From positions 517,091 to 581,090 of the forward strand of contig CAJINV010000003.1 in assembly GCA_905178155.1 (NCBI GenBank): a DNA stretch of 64,000 nucleotides, in the 5' to 3' direction. A model generated the notes under the pieces. The model was not told where the DNA came from and searched no databases. It was given only the letters and a program-made list of their open reading frames with translations. A program made the position numbers and the translations under genes. Positions 22,110 through 33,248 of the stretch are shown one piece after another. How positions within the stretch are numbered: the stretch's first letter is position 1; each line of letters opens with the position of its first letter. The stretch is from Amoebophrya sp. A120. Taxonomy: Eukaryota; Sar; Dinophyceae; Syndiniales; Amoebophryaceae.

Positions 22110-22960
22110 CACCAATGCATCTAGTGCCGGCGGCACCGGGGCCCGGGGCCTTCGCCCTCCGTTGCATGCGCCTGCCCTTCGGTCCACAGAGAAGACAGAA
22201 CCCGCCGGCCGCGCACACACAGCTTTGGGCGCGCGGCGGCAATTGTCCCGCTCCGTGCAAGCCCCACCAAGCCAAGGGCTTCGCGCAATGCGCCCAAGTC
22301 TGCCGGGGCCGGGGCAACGAGCAGGGAGCGAAAATAAAGGCAGGCGGCGCGCAAAAGCGGGCCCCGCCCGGTGATTCTATTGCAGAAAAGAAACAGGCGG
22401 GGCGCGCCCCGTATATTGCGTTGCCGGGCCCGCCTGGTGTCTGTTAGTCTTCCGCCCCGATTTGCGGGGGCGGTTGCTGGCCTTCTTTGTGTTGGCCCGC
22501 CCTGGTTTCCCGCGTTTTTTTCGCACGACATCCCCGGGTCAAATGTGCACGAGGGGGCGTTGGCCCTCAAAATAAAAGCGCCGGGCGCGCCGCGGCCTTT
22601 TGGGTAGCCTAGGTAGCGAAGAGAATGAACGGCCGACGGCCTCCCATCAATCAGAACCCCGGCCCGGGCCCGGAGTAGATGCAGCCGGCGCGCAAAATAG
22701 AGAGGCCACTCTCATGGGCGTGCGTGCTTGCGAAACAAAGACAACCGCCACAATTTTGCGCGCGGCCCCGGCGTGTCTCGCGGGCGCCCCTTGGGGCGGG
22801 GCCGGCTTGGGGTGCGTGGATGGTCCGCGGAAAAGTTGTGCTTCCTCCCTAAGCCACAACTTTTCCCGGAGTCCGGTCGTGTTTGAGGGTAAAAAGAAGC
22901 TGCACAACGCCCAAGGGGGGCAGAAAAAGACAGCCACAGGTCGTGCGTAACCTAATGCAG
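22110..22960. other. GC-rich island 2
   Basis: Strongly G+C-rich stretch with many GGGCC, GCGCGC and CCGGG words directly after the lipase stop. Overlapping open frames exist on both strands, but none has recognisable protein character. Resembles in composition the islands near 5030-5860 and 54640-56040. Confidence 0.5.
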
Positions 22961-23014
22961 CATGGTATGGCTGCGAGGAAAATTCGCACGCAGCGATACC
23001 ATGCAGCATAACCT
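22948..23014. repeat. Imperfect palindrome (hairpin)
   Basis: Left arm 22948-22975 (contains CAGCATGGTATGGCTGCG) pairs with right arm about 22989-23014 (contains CGCAGCGATACCATGC) around a short loop. Further short inverted repeats (GATGCTATC...GATAGCATC) follow by 23065. Confidence 0.75.
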
Positions 23015-23109
23015 CACGCCCGATGCTATCGGGAGTGCGAATATTGCTGCTTGGGGATAGCATCGCGCAAAAGGTTACGCCCGACGGTGTGCAGCGGCTG
23101 TGGCAGCCG

Positions 23110-23560
23110 CTTGTGGCGAACGGGGGGATTTGTAATGCGGAGAAGAGCCCGGGTTGCGGAGAACCCGAGGGTCCGGGCTTTCCCCTCTCCCCATTTTACC
23201 CACAACCCGAACCCCGAGCTCTGGGGAGCCCCGCACTCCGCATGTGTAATGCGGAGAGCCCGACCTTTCTTCCGCCCATTGCATTTGTAATGCGGAGAGC
23301 CCGACCTTTGAAAGGTCGGGCTCTCCGCATTACAAACGCAATGGCTATGGGCACCTTTCCGCACTTGTAATGCGGAAAGGCCACCTTTCCGCATTTGTAA
23401 TGCGGAGAACCGGAGGCGCGGTCTTTCACTTTCTCCAACCGGAGGAAGCGGAGTTTGCGAATTTGTGGCGCGGCTTTTCTCCTGCGGGGAGAAAAGCTGC
23501 ATCTGCATCCGGCTGGTTTTCCAATTTTGTAATGCAGTTTTTCTCCACCCGACCGCTCGA
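23110..23560. repeat. Cluster of TTTGTAATGCGGA repeats with a 59-bp palindrome
   Basis: The word (T)TTGTAATGCGGA(G) recurs many times in both orientations (for example near 23128, 23244, 23285, 23365, 23394 and inverted at 23325). At 23281-23339 two 29-bp arms flank a single central G (23310) with one mismatch. The unit includes GAGAGCCCGACCTTT, also present near 23255. The repeated word matches the internal word seen inside introners. Confidence 0.85.
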
Positions 23561-23772
23561 GCGGAGAAAAACCGCGCGCAAAACAAGTAGCTTTGCGCGC
23601 GAAAAAACGGGCACAAGCCCTATGAAAAGCGCAGCTTCTACCCCGTCCGGAGCGGGAAAAGTTGTAAGCGGGTGGAGCCCCATTTGCTTCCTCATTCTCG
23701 TAGGTCGCTAGTTTCATTCTCGTGGCACTAAATGCTCTTTCTGGGGTCAAATTGTATTTTGTCCGTTCATAA

Positions 23773-23805
23773 GCCATCGCCGTTCTCTCAAGTTCTGTGG
23801 GACAA
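23773..23805 (+). repeat. Copy 2 of the lipase-tail repeat (partial)
   Basis: Matches copy 1 from GCCATCGCCGTTCTCTCAAG through GTGGGACAA, then diverges. Confidence 0.85.
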
Positions 23806-24099
23806 TCTGACTACTAAAAACCTCGCGGTAGCTGGGGGGCGTTCTAGTCTTCGGTCTAGTTCGTCGCCCTCTACCAGGCCTGTACTACCTGAAAGCAGAA
23901 CTTCGGCTAGGGCAACAAGATCACATCAAGCAGCATCCGCGAGCAGCATCCGAACCGAGAGTAGTCAGCCGGGCCATTTCTGAAGGCGCTGCGAGGTGGG
24001 CGGAGAGGCATCACGCTAGCAGTTGGACGGGAGCAAGGCCAGCGTTCTTCTGTGTGATGTTCGTCGTATACTGTCCTGCCTAGTTCAACTATGTAGGTT

Positions 24100-24117
24100 A
24101 TCTCTCTCTCTCTCTCA
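24100..24117. repeat. CT microsatellite
   Basis: Short run of TCTCTC dinucleotides immediately before copy 3 of the lipase-tail repeat. Confidence 0.8.
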
Positions 24118-24165
24118 AGTTCTGTGGGACAAGGACACTGAACCTGTGGGACAATGACACTGAAC
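24109..24165 (+). repeat. Copy 3 of the lipase-tail repeat, internally duplicated
   Basis: CTCTCAAGTTCTGTGGGACA then AGGACACTGAACC, directly followed by a second TGTGGGACAATGACACTGAA. The minus strand of this segment forms the end of the gag-like frame. Confidence 0.85.
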
Positions 24166-24799
24166 CGATGGTATTATTGTTGTTGGTGTTGGAACTGGAT
24201 GAAGGGTCGGCATTTTTGTTCTCACTGTCGGCACCGGTTTTTGCGGACTGTTTGGCGATCAGAGAATTGTAGCGCTTGTCGCTCTGCTGCTGCACGAGTT
24301 TGTTGATCGCCTTGGCGGGATCGCTGCCCAAAGCTCTGCATTCCGCGGTAGTGTGGGTGTTGTTGTAGCCGTGGAAGGCGCAATACTTGTTGCCCTTCCC
24401 CCCTTGCTGATTGTTGTTCTTACCCTTTTTACCGCTGCCTTTGTTCTTCTTACCGCCCTTGTTTTTGCCGTTGTTTTTGTTGTTGAAGTTGTTTCTGCCC
24501 CACTTGTTCGAAGCGGAATCGACACCGTTCCAAAACGCAACCACCTGGTCATCCTTACTGGTGGCCTTAGTGCCGTCGGGATTGGCGGTGGACTGTTTGT
24601 AGAACCGCTCTAAATGCGCCTTCACATTGTCGGCCGCGAAGCCCGACTTTTTCCCGTGGGTTTCGCTCGCAAGCCGGTCCACGAGCTGTCGCTCGTTGTT
24701 CTCGTCCATCCCCGACGACTTCAAGTACAAGAACCCCAACAATGTGTCGGGCAGTTCCCACTCGGTCAGCTCGGCCCAGTAGGAATCCAGCTTCTGCAT

Positions 24800-25163
24800 C
24801 CGCTCATCTACTTTTACGAAACCGAGTCAAGACGAAGTAGATAGTGTTACTGTTTCCGACGGGGTGGGTAGTCATTTACGGGAATAGGGATTTAACTTTA
24901 AGAAATTCAGGCTCTCCACCAATGTTGGACCGACTCTAGGAACACGCGAAGGAGTTCATAAACGGACCGCGTTCATTGATTGATATACCCACAAAAGACT
25001 GTCAATTTGAGATGTACAGAAGTTGTTCATTTTCATTTCTTGCGTCGCAGATTTCCTTTTCCTCGCATGAGAAACTCATTGCGTAAAAAACAAGAAAAAA
25101 CGTTTTCACGAAAAAAAGGTTTATGACAGAACTTGTTTCTTCACAGACTCAATGTGGGAACAC
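24800..25163. other. Spacer without recognisable gene
   Basis: Low-GC sequence between the gag-like fragment and copy 4 of the lipase-tail repeat; nothing recognised. Confidence 0.35.
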
Positions 25164-25484
25164 AATCGCCGTTCTCTCAAGTCCTGTGGGACAAGGACAC
25201 TGAACTATGCATTGCAAAAGTATCGTACTCGTATAAATGCATTACAAATGTCCTCGGCATTACAAAGGTAAATTTGTAATGCGGATCCGGATTCGCCTTG
25301 ATTGCTAGATTTGTAATGCATGACTGCGATTACTACGAGACGAGTACGATACTTTTTCACAGGATATGAACTACCTGAAGGAGGCGCGGACGAAGAGGTG
25401 GAACAAGGAGAGGCCCTGCCGGTAGAAACGCCCGTCGTTCAGCATCCGGAAACAATACCCGTGTCGCCGCGGCAGGAGGGGTAA
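25164..25484 (+). pseudogene. Detached coding tail: lipase-tail copy 4 interrupted by an introner
   Basis: ATCGCCGTTCTCTCAAGTCC onward encodes the same SPFSQVLWDKDTE in the same frame as the end of the lipase gene. After removing introner 7 the frame continues LPEGGADEEVEQGEALPVET and on to PRQEG, with TAA at 25482. It is either the original 3' exon of the lipase gene, cut off by about 3 kb of inserted sequence, or a duplicated gene fragment. There is no start codon of its own nearby. Confidence 0.5.
25206..25366 (+). mobile_element. Introner 7 (GTATCGTACTCGTATA family, 161 bp)
   Basis: Starts TATGCATTGCAAAAGTATCG; the right end is complementary, ...CGATACTTTTTCACAGGATA. Perfect duplication TGAAC (25201-25205 and 25367-25371). 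Same family as the element at 26757-26905. Phase 1 in the residual coding frame. Confidence 0.9.
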
Positions 25485-26585
25485 AAGTGGATAGTTTCCA
25501 AGTACACCTGATTTTTTAGGTAAAGTACGATCGATAGGTCGGAGATAACTGACGCTAAGCCTAAACGTTTCATTCTGGACAAAAGTCGCATTTGATATAG
25601 CACCATCACAGATGCGAGTGGTTGTGGTGTTCCAGTTCTTAAATGCCTGACGCAACTGCTTAGTGGTAAACCTGCTGCTAGACGAAGCAGGAGCTGGCGT
25701 GAATAGTAATGTACTAAAAAAAAACTTCTAGAACTAGATCTAGTCGGTCGAAGATTTTGCAGAAACACATACTCTTCGCGGCCCCGCAGTGAGGAGTTCA
25801 CCATTTTCTACCTTTTGCTTTTCCTGGAGGACATTCTGAGAAATGAACATGCTGATGCTAATAGTTGTATCAGAAACACAAAGAAACACATTGTTGTTGT
25901 GGCTGTTGAAACAGAGAACAAGAGGTGTCACTACAATACCACGAGGAAGAGAAGCACGACCGCGCACTGAAGTGCAACAGAAAAAAGCGAGAAATAAACA
26001 AATCTCAAAATATTGCAGTGTTGACATAACGAAGCTTCGGTCCACTACCCTTTCTTGTCTAGGATGTCGCATTGAGAAAAATGACACTACCAGCTGTAGT
26101 ACACGAGCACGAGGCGTTATTGTTTATTCGTTTCAGATTCAGGTGACCTTCCGTACCCGTTCACTTGATGGATGTCTTTGCAGGCGGCACCAGCCGCATC
26201 AAGTACTGTATTGTAAATGCGGATGATCATGATCTAAAACTAAAAGAGAGATGATGAAAGGAAATAAAACAGGGCCCAGAAGAAGTCGAGCTTCGCGATA
26301 CAGCCTAGTACAACCAACGGGCAAATCTACAACTGAATAGGAGTTGTTCTTTTTCATTTTGTTTCCTACGACTCCACTTCTTTCCCCCACCTCATTTGCA
26401 CCCTTTTTATTTTACCCCATTTACACTCAATTAGGTTTCTCAAGGTCAAGACCCGATTGTCCTCGTCGTAGTAAGTTTGCTACAAGAAAAATCTAGATCT
26501 ACCTCTTGATATTGCTTCGACCACGGCAATAAAATTGTAAGTACATTATTGTCGAGCCTCCTGCATAGCCATAGGACCAAAAATC
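25485..26585. other. Intergenic region upstream of PdxS gene
   Basis: No supported gene on either strand; only short scattered frames. Confidence 0.35.
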
Positions 26586-28707
26586 ATGACGGCGTCCTCT
26601 ACTGCACAGCAGCAGGCTGCGGCCAGCAACGGGTCCACCTCCAGTGGCTCCGAAAGTGGTGCGCACCACCAGCAGCACCAGCAGCAAGTCGTCACCTTTC
26701 TGAGAGGGACGGACAAGTTGAAGACGGGTTTGGCGGAGATGCTAAAGGGGGGCGTGTATGAATTGCAAAAGTATCGTACTCGTATAAAGGCATTACAAAT
26801 TTTCTTAGCATGAGAAGCAAAACATGTAGTGCGGATTTACCTTAAGAAAAATATTTGTAATGCAAGACTTGCATGTATACGAATACGAGATTTTTGCACA
26901 GGATAGCGTGATCATGGACGTGATGAACGTGGAGCAGGCCAAGATTGCCGAGGCCGCCGGTGTATCAAATGCAAAAATGTCTGGGTCTGGACAAATGCAA
27001 CTTGTGATGCTGCATTTGGATGTCTAAAAAATTTATGTTGCATGAGCAGCAAAAGACTTCTAATTTTTGCTACGCGGAGAGGGCATTTGTCAGGCGGAAT
27101 AGTCATTACTTAAGAATCCCTCAAAAAGAAAAAACCTGTGACGCTAGGGCATGCATCACAGACATCATGGCTCATGCAAACCGTGCATGACAAGTCTGGT
27201 CTCAGAATCTTTCAGACCCAGACACTTTTGCATTTGATACGGTGCCTGCGCGGTGATGGCGTTGGAGCGGATTCCGGCGGATATTCGCAAGGACCAGGGG
27301 GTGGCCCGAGCGTCAGATCCGAAGATGATCAAGGATATCATAGCGGCGGTCAGCATTCCCGTCATGGCCAAGGTGCGCATCGGCCACTTCGTGGAGGCAC
27401 AGGTTTTGGAAGCCATCGGAGTGGACTACGTCGACGAATCGGAAGTCTTAACCATTGCCGACGTCGACCACCACATCGATAAGACCAAGTACAGAGAAGT
27501 TATCTGGCGGCTACTTGTTTTTCAAAATCTGTTAGTTGTGCAGCTGTCGTTTTCCTCTTGTTTCTTCCACCTTAACATTGTCTTGGTCTGGTCACGATTT
27601 TTTTTTTGTTGCTGCGACCACATCGGACGACCTCTGTGGTCTACTCACTTTAGTTTTAAAAGCATTATGTGATGATAAGTATTTCGATTCGATTCGTGAA
27701 GCAAGAATTATCTCAGCTCATCTTCATCATGCGTTCCTTGTTACAACTACAGGTTCACTACCCCCTTCGTATGCGGGTGTCGCAATCTGGGCGAAGCGCT
27801 GCGACGCATCTCAGAGGGCGCCTCCATGATTCGGACCAAGGGCGAGGCCGGCACTGGCGACGTGGTGGAAGCGGTGCGGCACATCCGGACGCTGCACCGA
27901 GAAATTCGGCAGTTGCAGGCCCTTAATGACGATGAGGTGTACCATTTTGGCAAGACGCACGGCGCAGACGTGTCCCTCCTGAAGCAGGTACTACCGAAGC
28001 TTATTAAGCTTAAGCTTTACTTTGTTGAATTCTGCCAAGTGAAAATTAATTGTAGCAGACGTCATCGCCCACGCCCTGATTTTGAGCAGAAGCCGAGTCC
28101 GAGGCTCGTAGTACTTTCAGTAAGGTAGAAGTAAGTGTCGCGTTCCACCCGGCGTTTTGACGCCACTGAGTCTGGCGCTCTCAATGCAGTGTTGTTCGCT
28201 TGCATTTTCGTCATCCGAGCTTTTGAAGAAGTTCTGCCTTTCGTTGTATACTTGATGCCTCGTCTCCTGTTCGGAACAACGAATGAAGTGCCTAATTGAA
28301 CCCGATGAATAAAGGTGCGCAAGCTCGGCAGATTACCGGTGGTGAATTTCGCGGCGGGAGGTGTCGCGACCCCGGCCGACGCGGCGCTGTGCATGCAACT
28401 GGGGGTGGACGGCGTCTTCGTCGGGTCCGGCATTTTCAAGTCTACCGATCCGGCGCCCCGGGCGCGCGCAATCGTGGAGGCGGTCACGCACTACAAGGAC
28501 CCCAAAGTGTTAGCCAAGGTTTCCGAGGGGCTGGGCACGCCGATGACCGGTATTGGCTGCGACCACCTGAGCACGCACTGGGCCAAGCGCGAGTCAGGAA
28601 ACCTGGAGGAACACCAGGGCGGGCACAGCGGACCGGCACTGAAAAAGATGAAGGGCACCGAGCTCGAAGCCGCGGTAGCCGGCGCCTTGCGCGCGCACGG
28701 AGCCTGA
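26586..28707 (+). CDS. PDX1: Pyridoxal 5'-phosphate synthase, PdxS/PDX1/SNZ subunit
   Basis: Exons 26586-26756, 26911-26962, 27245-27488, 27753-27987 and 28315-28707 sum to 1095 nt (364 aa). The enzyme makes PLP from ribose 5-phosphate, glyceraldehyde 3-phosphate and glutamine-derived ammonia (with a PdxT partner, not in this window). A TIM-barrel family signature is present throughout: [17 protein letters not shown] (conserved Asp), [37 protein letters not shown] (Schiff-base Lys), [38 protein letters not shown] (second Lys), and [20 protein letters not shown] with [11 protein letters not shown]. The extra N-terminus is a Ser/Gln/His-rich leader. Introns 1 and 2 are introners within the most conserved part; introns 3 and 4 are GT-AG. 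Identity is very secure. Confidence 0.97.
26757..26905 (+). mobile_element. Introner 8 (GTATCGTACTCGTATA family, 149 bp)
   Basis: Starts TATGAATTGCAAAAGTATCG and ends CGAGATTTTTGCACAGGATA. Perfect duplication GCGTG (26752-26756 and 26906-26910). Removal recreates the PdxS motif LKGGVIMDV exactly (phase 0). Shortest element in the window. Confidence 0.96.
26963..27239 (+). mobile_element. Introner 9 (TATCAAATGTAAAAATGTCTGG family, 277 bp)
   Basis: Starts TATCAAATGCAAAAATGTCT and ends AGACACTTTTGCATTTGATA. Perfect duplication CGGTG (26958-26962 and 27240-27244). Removal gives [12 protein letters not shown], the canonical PdxS sequence (phase 1). Only 57 bp separate it from introner 8. Confidence 0.97.
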
Positions 28708-30088
28708 GTCATGCACGCATCCTTTTGGTGTCAAAAATGATGAAAATAAAGCGAGTATAAAGAAATGAGCAATGTGTGAGTGTATTCATGTTACTTCTTA
28801 CCACTACTCAAGAAAGTGCTGTCTACCCGTTTTTCGCGAGATGGATTTTTTTGTTTTTTTTTGCCACACAAAAAACAGAAGATGTCTTTTCTTTTCATAT
28901 AATCTGCGTTCTTCCGCTGCAAATAGTAGTTCCATGAATCTAGTATTTCTTCCATGATCATGTCGAACGTGAACATCGCCATCGCGTACTACCCTACCTA
29001 GATGTTTGAATCTAAGTCATGACATTGCAGTGCACTTTTTTTGGTTGAGCATTTCTTGCATGATGTCAACGTGTAAAGTCCTCATGATGGCGATTTTTTA
29101 CCACTCGCTGCGACAAGAACTCCGCCCAGCAACGGAAACGAATGTTTTAAAATGCGAATCAAACAATTATTGCAAACTCAAAAATCTCCGCGTGAACCCA
29201 TCGACTTCAGGCGACCGTGCTCTATCGGTCGAAATATTTTTACGACCTCGAAATAGCCAGACGGCGATTCATAGGTACAATAAGTTGAACGAATGCGAAG
29301 ATCTCTATCTTCGATTTGAGCACGGCTTCCCTCGTGGAAGCGCGTGAAGCAGCAAAGTTTCGACGCGTTCATCTTCCCGGCTGATTTTATGTTGTCGTTG
29401 TTTCCGGTGAAACTGAATGATTCTCTTCCTCTTCGAGCGAATTGGAGATGTTCGTTGAGTGGATGCACTAGCAGTTTAGCGAAGTAAAACTGTAGCGGCT
29501 GCGACCGGGGCCGGCGATACAACGAGGCACACTACTAGGAAATGACTTCCATCTCCGACAAGAGGAAGAATGACATGACGACGGTGTTCGTTGCGCTAGA
29601 CCACTACTTGGCACCACTGAGAGATCACCAAAGATTGGGCTTCAAATTTCTACCAAAACTATGCATGATCATAAAGCAGCACTGCGTGTGCGCTCGTCGT
29701 AGGACGAACACGAATCAGAAGCAATTTATTTTTTTGCGTTGTCATAGACCACATGATGGCTAGAATATGAATTTGGATACCAAAAAGCGCTTTTTACTTG
29801 TACGTGAACTGCGTTCAATTTCAACTCAGCGATTGCACGAAAAAAACAAACAACATAATGCAAAGCGTTAAACTACATTCACACATAGACACTCTACGTT
29901 CTACTTAGCCATCCTTTACGCTTTTTCTATTTTTCAAATTCAGTAGAAGGCAGTTTCTGTTTTCAAATTCAAACACTCAGTCACACTTTCTAGTTCTACC
30001 ACTACATGCCACAGAAAAACAACAACAGGTCGGGCTTTCGCGCCTCAGCAAGTAAAAATATCACAGTTCATATCATGCTTGAGTAAAA
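28708..30088. other. Intergenic region
   Basis: AT-richer sequence with only short frames; no gene, RNA or repeat that I can support. Confidence 0.4.
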
Positions 30089-30913
30089 ATGACGACCACT
30101 TCTATTGGTACTAGCATCAAGAGGAGGACAACTTCTTTGTCACCAGATCGCGAAATTATTTACACGACCTGCAAACGACAGAAAATGAGCGACCCTGTGG
30201 ATCTACTGGCGAGCCTGAAGTACGAAAACGACGACGGCGTTTTCCAATACGAGAGCCATGAGGCGCTTCCGGACACGAGGAGAAACCTGTACGCACGCCT
30301 GAAGCCCGACCCATTTGCCGGTGGCGACCCGATCTACTCCGTCACTGCTAAAGGCGAAGACGGGACCATCCGCGAATTCTTCGTCCTCTGCAGACCGGGC
30401 GCGGGGGCAGATCCGGAAATTCTCACCCACGAGTGCGGCATCACCGCCATGGACGTGTGTCCCAGCGAACTGGTCGAGTACCAGTTTGAAAAGCCGTGCG
30501 ACGAGTGGAACGTGTCTGTGAGCTCGAAAGACGGGATCGACATGTACCTGCAGAGCAAGTTTGGCGCGTGGCACAAGCAGCTGCACAACCCCACCTGTGA
30601 GGCGGAATTCCGGCGCATGCTGCAGAACGGGCTGGTGACCACGATGTACGACCGGATGCTGTTCAAAACCCCGGACGCACTGAAGGAAAAGTACGAGGTG
30701 GTGGACGAGCGGAACGGCAAGACCTTGCACCTGCCCCACCCCGTGGCCGCGCTCCGCATCTGGGACCCCGCAGCCAAGACCTACACGCCAATAGACCCAC
30801 GACTCCCGGGCGCGCCGCCAGCGGGGGAAGAAGAAAAGTACTGGACGGAGCTGCTGGACGCGTTTCGAAAAGAGCGCGGTGAGGAATACATCAACTCGAT
30901 GTTCACTTCTTAA
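30089..30913 (+). CDS. Unrecognised protein, 274 aa
   Basis: Single-exon frame with strong coding character (GC-rich third positions, no stops over 825 nt). A basic N-terminal leader of about 30 residues is followed by a soluble, mixed alpha/beta-looking protein with many Trp, Tyr, Pro and charged residues (for example DEWNVSVSSKDGIDMYLQSK, and a C-terminal KYWTELLDAFRKERGEEYI). No signal peptide, membrane span or familiar catalytic motif. A second in-frame Met (MSDPVDLLASLKYEN, about residue 33) could be the real start. I do not recognise the family. Confidence 0.75.
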   Translation: MTTTSIGTSIKRRTTSLSPDREIIYTTCKRQKMSDPVDLLASLKYENDDGVFQYESHEALPDTRRNLYARLKPDPFAGGDPIYSVTAKGEDGTIREFFVLCRPGAGADPEILTHECGITAMDVCPSELVEYQFEKPCDEWNVSVSSKDGIDMYLQSKFGAWHKQLHNPTCEAEFRRMLQNGLVTTMYDRMLFKTPDALKEKYEVVDERNGKTLHLPHPVAALRIWDPAAKTYTPIDPRLPGAPPAGEEEKYWTELLDAFRKERGEEYINSMFTS

Positions 30914-33248
30914 CCTCCGCATAGAATGAACAATTTCATCAAGTTGCGGCGCGCATAATTTTCGCAACGGCGACGCCGGTCAGATCATTGCCTTCCACCT
31001 CCACTAGCGACACGTGACGTATAGGTGAAGCAGTCGAAGATGCGCCTGTAGTGTACCGACACTCACTGGAGTCCGAGAATCACAAGTACCATATAGATCT
31101 TGTTGGTTTTTTTTACTGTTGCGAATCGGCCTTCCCCTTCCTCCGTTTGAAACGTTCAATCAAAATCAACAATGCAGGGCCATCACCTCCTTCAACTGAA
31201 ACTGTTTCTGCGCACTTTGTGCCTCATCCCCATCAGAGTCTCGACTGTATTGGCCCGCAACCTGCACAGAACTAGAGTGGTTTGAAAACAATTTACTTAG
31301 GAAAAGATGATGATTCACATCGAATAAATCTTCAACCTGAGCATCTTTTATTCGACATAGATTTTTTCAAGCTTCTACATGCTCATGCTGCTCCCTCTCT
31401 GCTCTTTATCAGCAATCGCTATCACTCCTTCTTTAGATATGACATGGTCATGCATGACCGTAAGAAACCGTGACAAGGTGCGATCAATGACTTCCAAGAG
31501 AAAGCCCATTGTGTATTTCTATATTTTTTTTCGCAACATGAAGACAAAAACTGAGGATGCACAACAAAGACAGAACACCAGCACGCTGGAAGGACTTGGA
31601 GTAGCGAAGTACTTATGGATACATCCAGACGAGTGAGAACGGTGCATCATGCTGATGATCAAGGAGACAGGAGAATGAAGCACGTCGCAGGTAGTCTAGT
31701 ACAGCAGAAGAATTCATCTCTCCATCGTTGGAAGACGACTTGCTTATTGGTGCCGCCACCGCGCCGTCCACGACGAGGTGTGGCGACAGTCAGTCTCTAT
31801 CTGTCATCTTCGGATGCTTTTTGCAGAGAAAAATCTCTCCGGATAAGGAGCCGAAGTCAGGCCACAGCGGTGTGTTCTGGTGATGAATCTTGTGTCTGCT
31901 ATCAGACAGGGGTTTGTGCCTTTGCTGAGCGCTTCATCTCTCTCGGGGTCCGCCAACGTCAACGCTAGGGCTGTACCACCACGAAACAGAATGAAAAGAT
32001 CAATATCTTCACTACAGTTCAGCCTCGCGCCATCAAGGCATTTGCGCGTGCACCTGTACGAACGGAGCATCTTCAACTTGTGAAGAACTCGCAAAAGAAG
32101 CAGAAGCAGAGGGATAAAGTGTCTACTAAAATTGATGAAAGATGAAAAACATAGAAGCGCTTCGAGGAAGCTGCGATGTCTCATTACATTTGATCGACCA
32201 ACTTTTTGCACAACGTCATGCGTCTTTGTTTCTGAACAGTCAACAAGAGGAAAAGGAAAAGCATCCGCACGACGTGGGTGCTGAAGGTGGTCGCAAAGTT
32301 TTTGACTCAGTTGCGCCAGCCGGAGTAGAACAAGACACAGATCAGCAGCTGCCTTTTCCACCTTTGATCACAACTTTCTTTGGCTGTATTTTTTTATGGC
32401 GTCCGGTTTTAATTTGTTTCATCATTTTTGATTTTGTACTCTGGTTATTTGCACTCTAGCAGGGCAACGATAACATTCAAGTATGTACACAATTATGAGT
32501 CGGCTTCGAAGAAGTCTTCAATTAGAAGTCGCACGAAGACGAAGTAGAAGAGGTGGTATGCTAAATATGTCCGTCAAGCAAGGCGTAAGTGGACAGGACT
32601 GTGCCGGGAATATGACAGATTAGAGCGACTTTCTGTACTACGTTCTCGTCGTGGGAAAATACAAACACAAAGTAGGTGTAGGTCAGCGATCCACATATAA
32701 TGTGGCTCACTGTTTTTGATTTTGCACTGTATATCATAAGGCTGTTGTGCATGGTGTAGTAGAAAACCAGAGAAGAACTCTCTGGGGATAGGACCTACGC
32801 GACTCCTCTTTGATACCCGGCCAAAACAGTTTTGGACATTCGATTTGTGGTCGGCCCCCCGGAAGAACAAAACCGTACGGCTGCTACTCTACCAGTATCC
32901 CGTTCCGTGATTCTCCGGAAACTACGGCAACGCGGCTTGGACCGCTTGAGATGGAACCGGAACGGTGTACCAGTGGTCTGCGTAGGTAGTACGGCTAAAC
33001 CTCCAACTACAACCCAGTGAACTTCGTCGCCTGAAACGAAACCCAAAAAAGTACTTTGTAGGACAAAGGCTCAGTCCCGGTCTTGCAGTCGGAAGTATGC
33101 AAATAGTCCCCTGAAAGCACCAGCCTTGCCCCTCCTTCCTCCCTGCGTGTAGTCATCTTCGTGGAACTCTACTAGAGTACTTCATCTACCTGTTTGGCGA
33201 TTTTCACCAAGAAGCACCCGTTGGTTTTTAAACACCGCGCTCGAAATT
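30914..33248. other. 2.3 kb region without supported gene
   Basis: Base composition is lower in G+C than in the flanking genes. Short frames occur on both strands (longest about 185 residues on the minus strand at 31804-32361), but none looks like a folded protein. No tandem repeat or RNA gene recognised. Long leader or trailer sequence of the neighbours is possible. Confidence 0.4.

Larger units (their letters stand above)
24098..24799 (-). mobile_element. Retrotransposon gag-like fragment
   Basis: Minus-strand open frame of about 233 residues. The N-terminal part reads LPDTLLGFLYLKSSGMDENN followed by ERQLVDRLAS, the helical pattern common in LTR-retrotransposon Gag. A Lys/Asn/Gly-rich basic stretch follows, then a C-x2-H-x5-H-x4-C knuckle, YCAFHGYNNTHTTAECRAL. 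No protease, integrase or reverse transcriptase frame follows, so this is a fragment. Its 3' part runs through the lipase-tail repeat (copy 3) and a CT microsatellite. Confidence 0.7.

Noticed and set aside
31804-32361. 185-codon minus-strand frame in the 2.3 kb gene-poor region
   Set aside because: Composition and lack of any domain-like pattern suggest chance; it would also be the only minus-strand gene.
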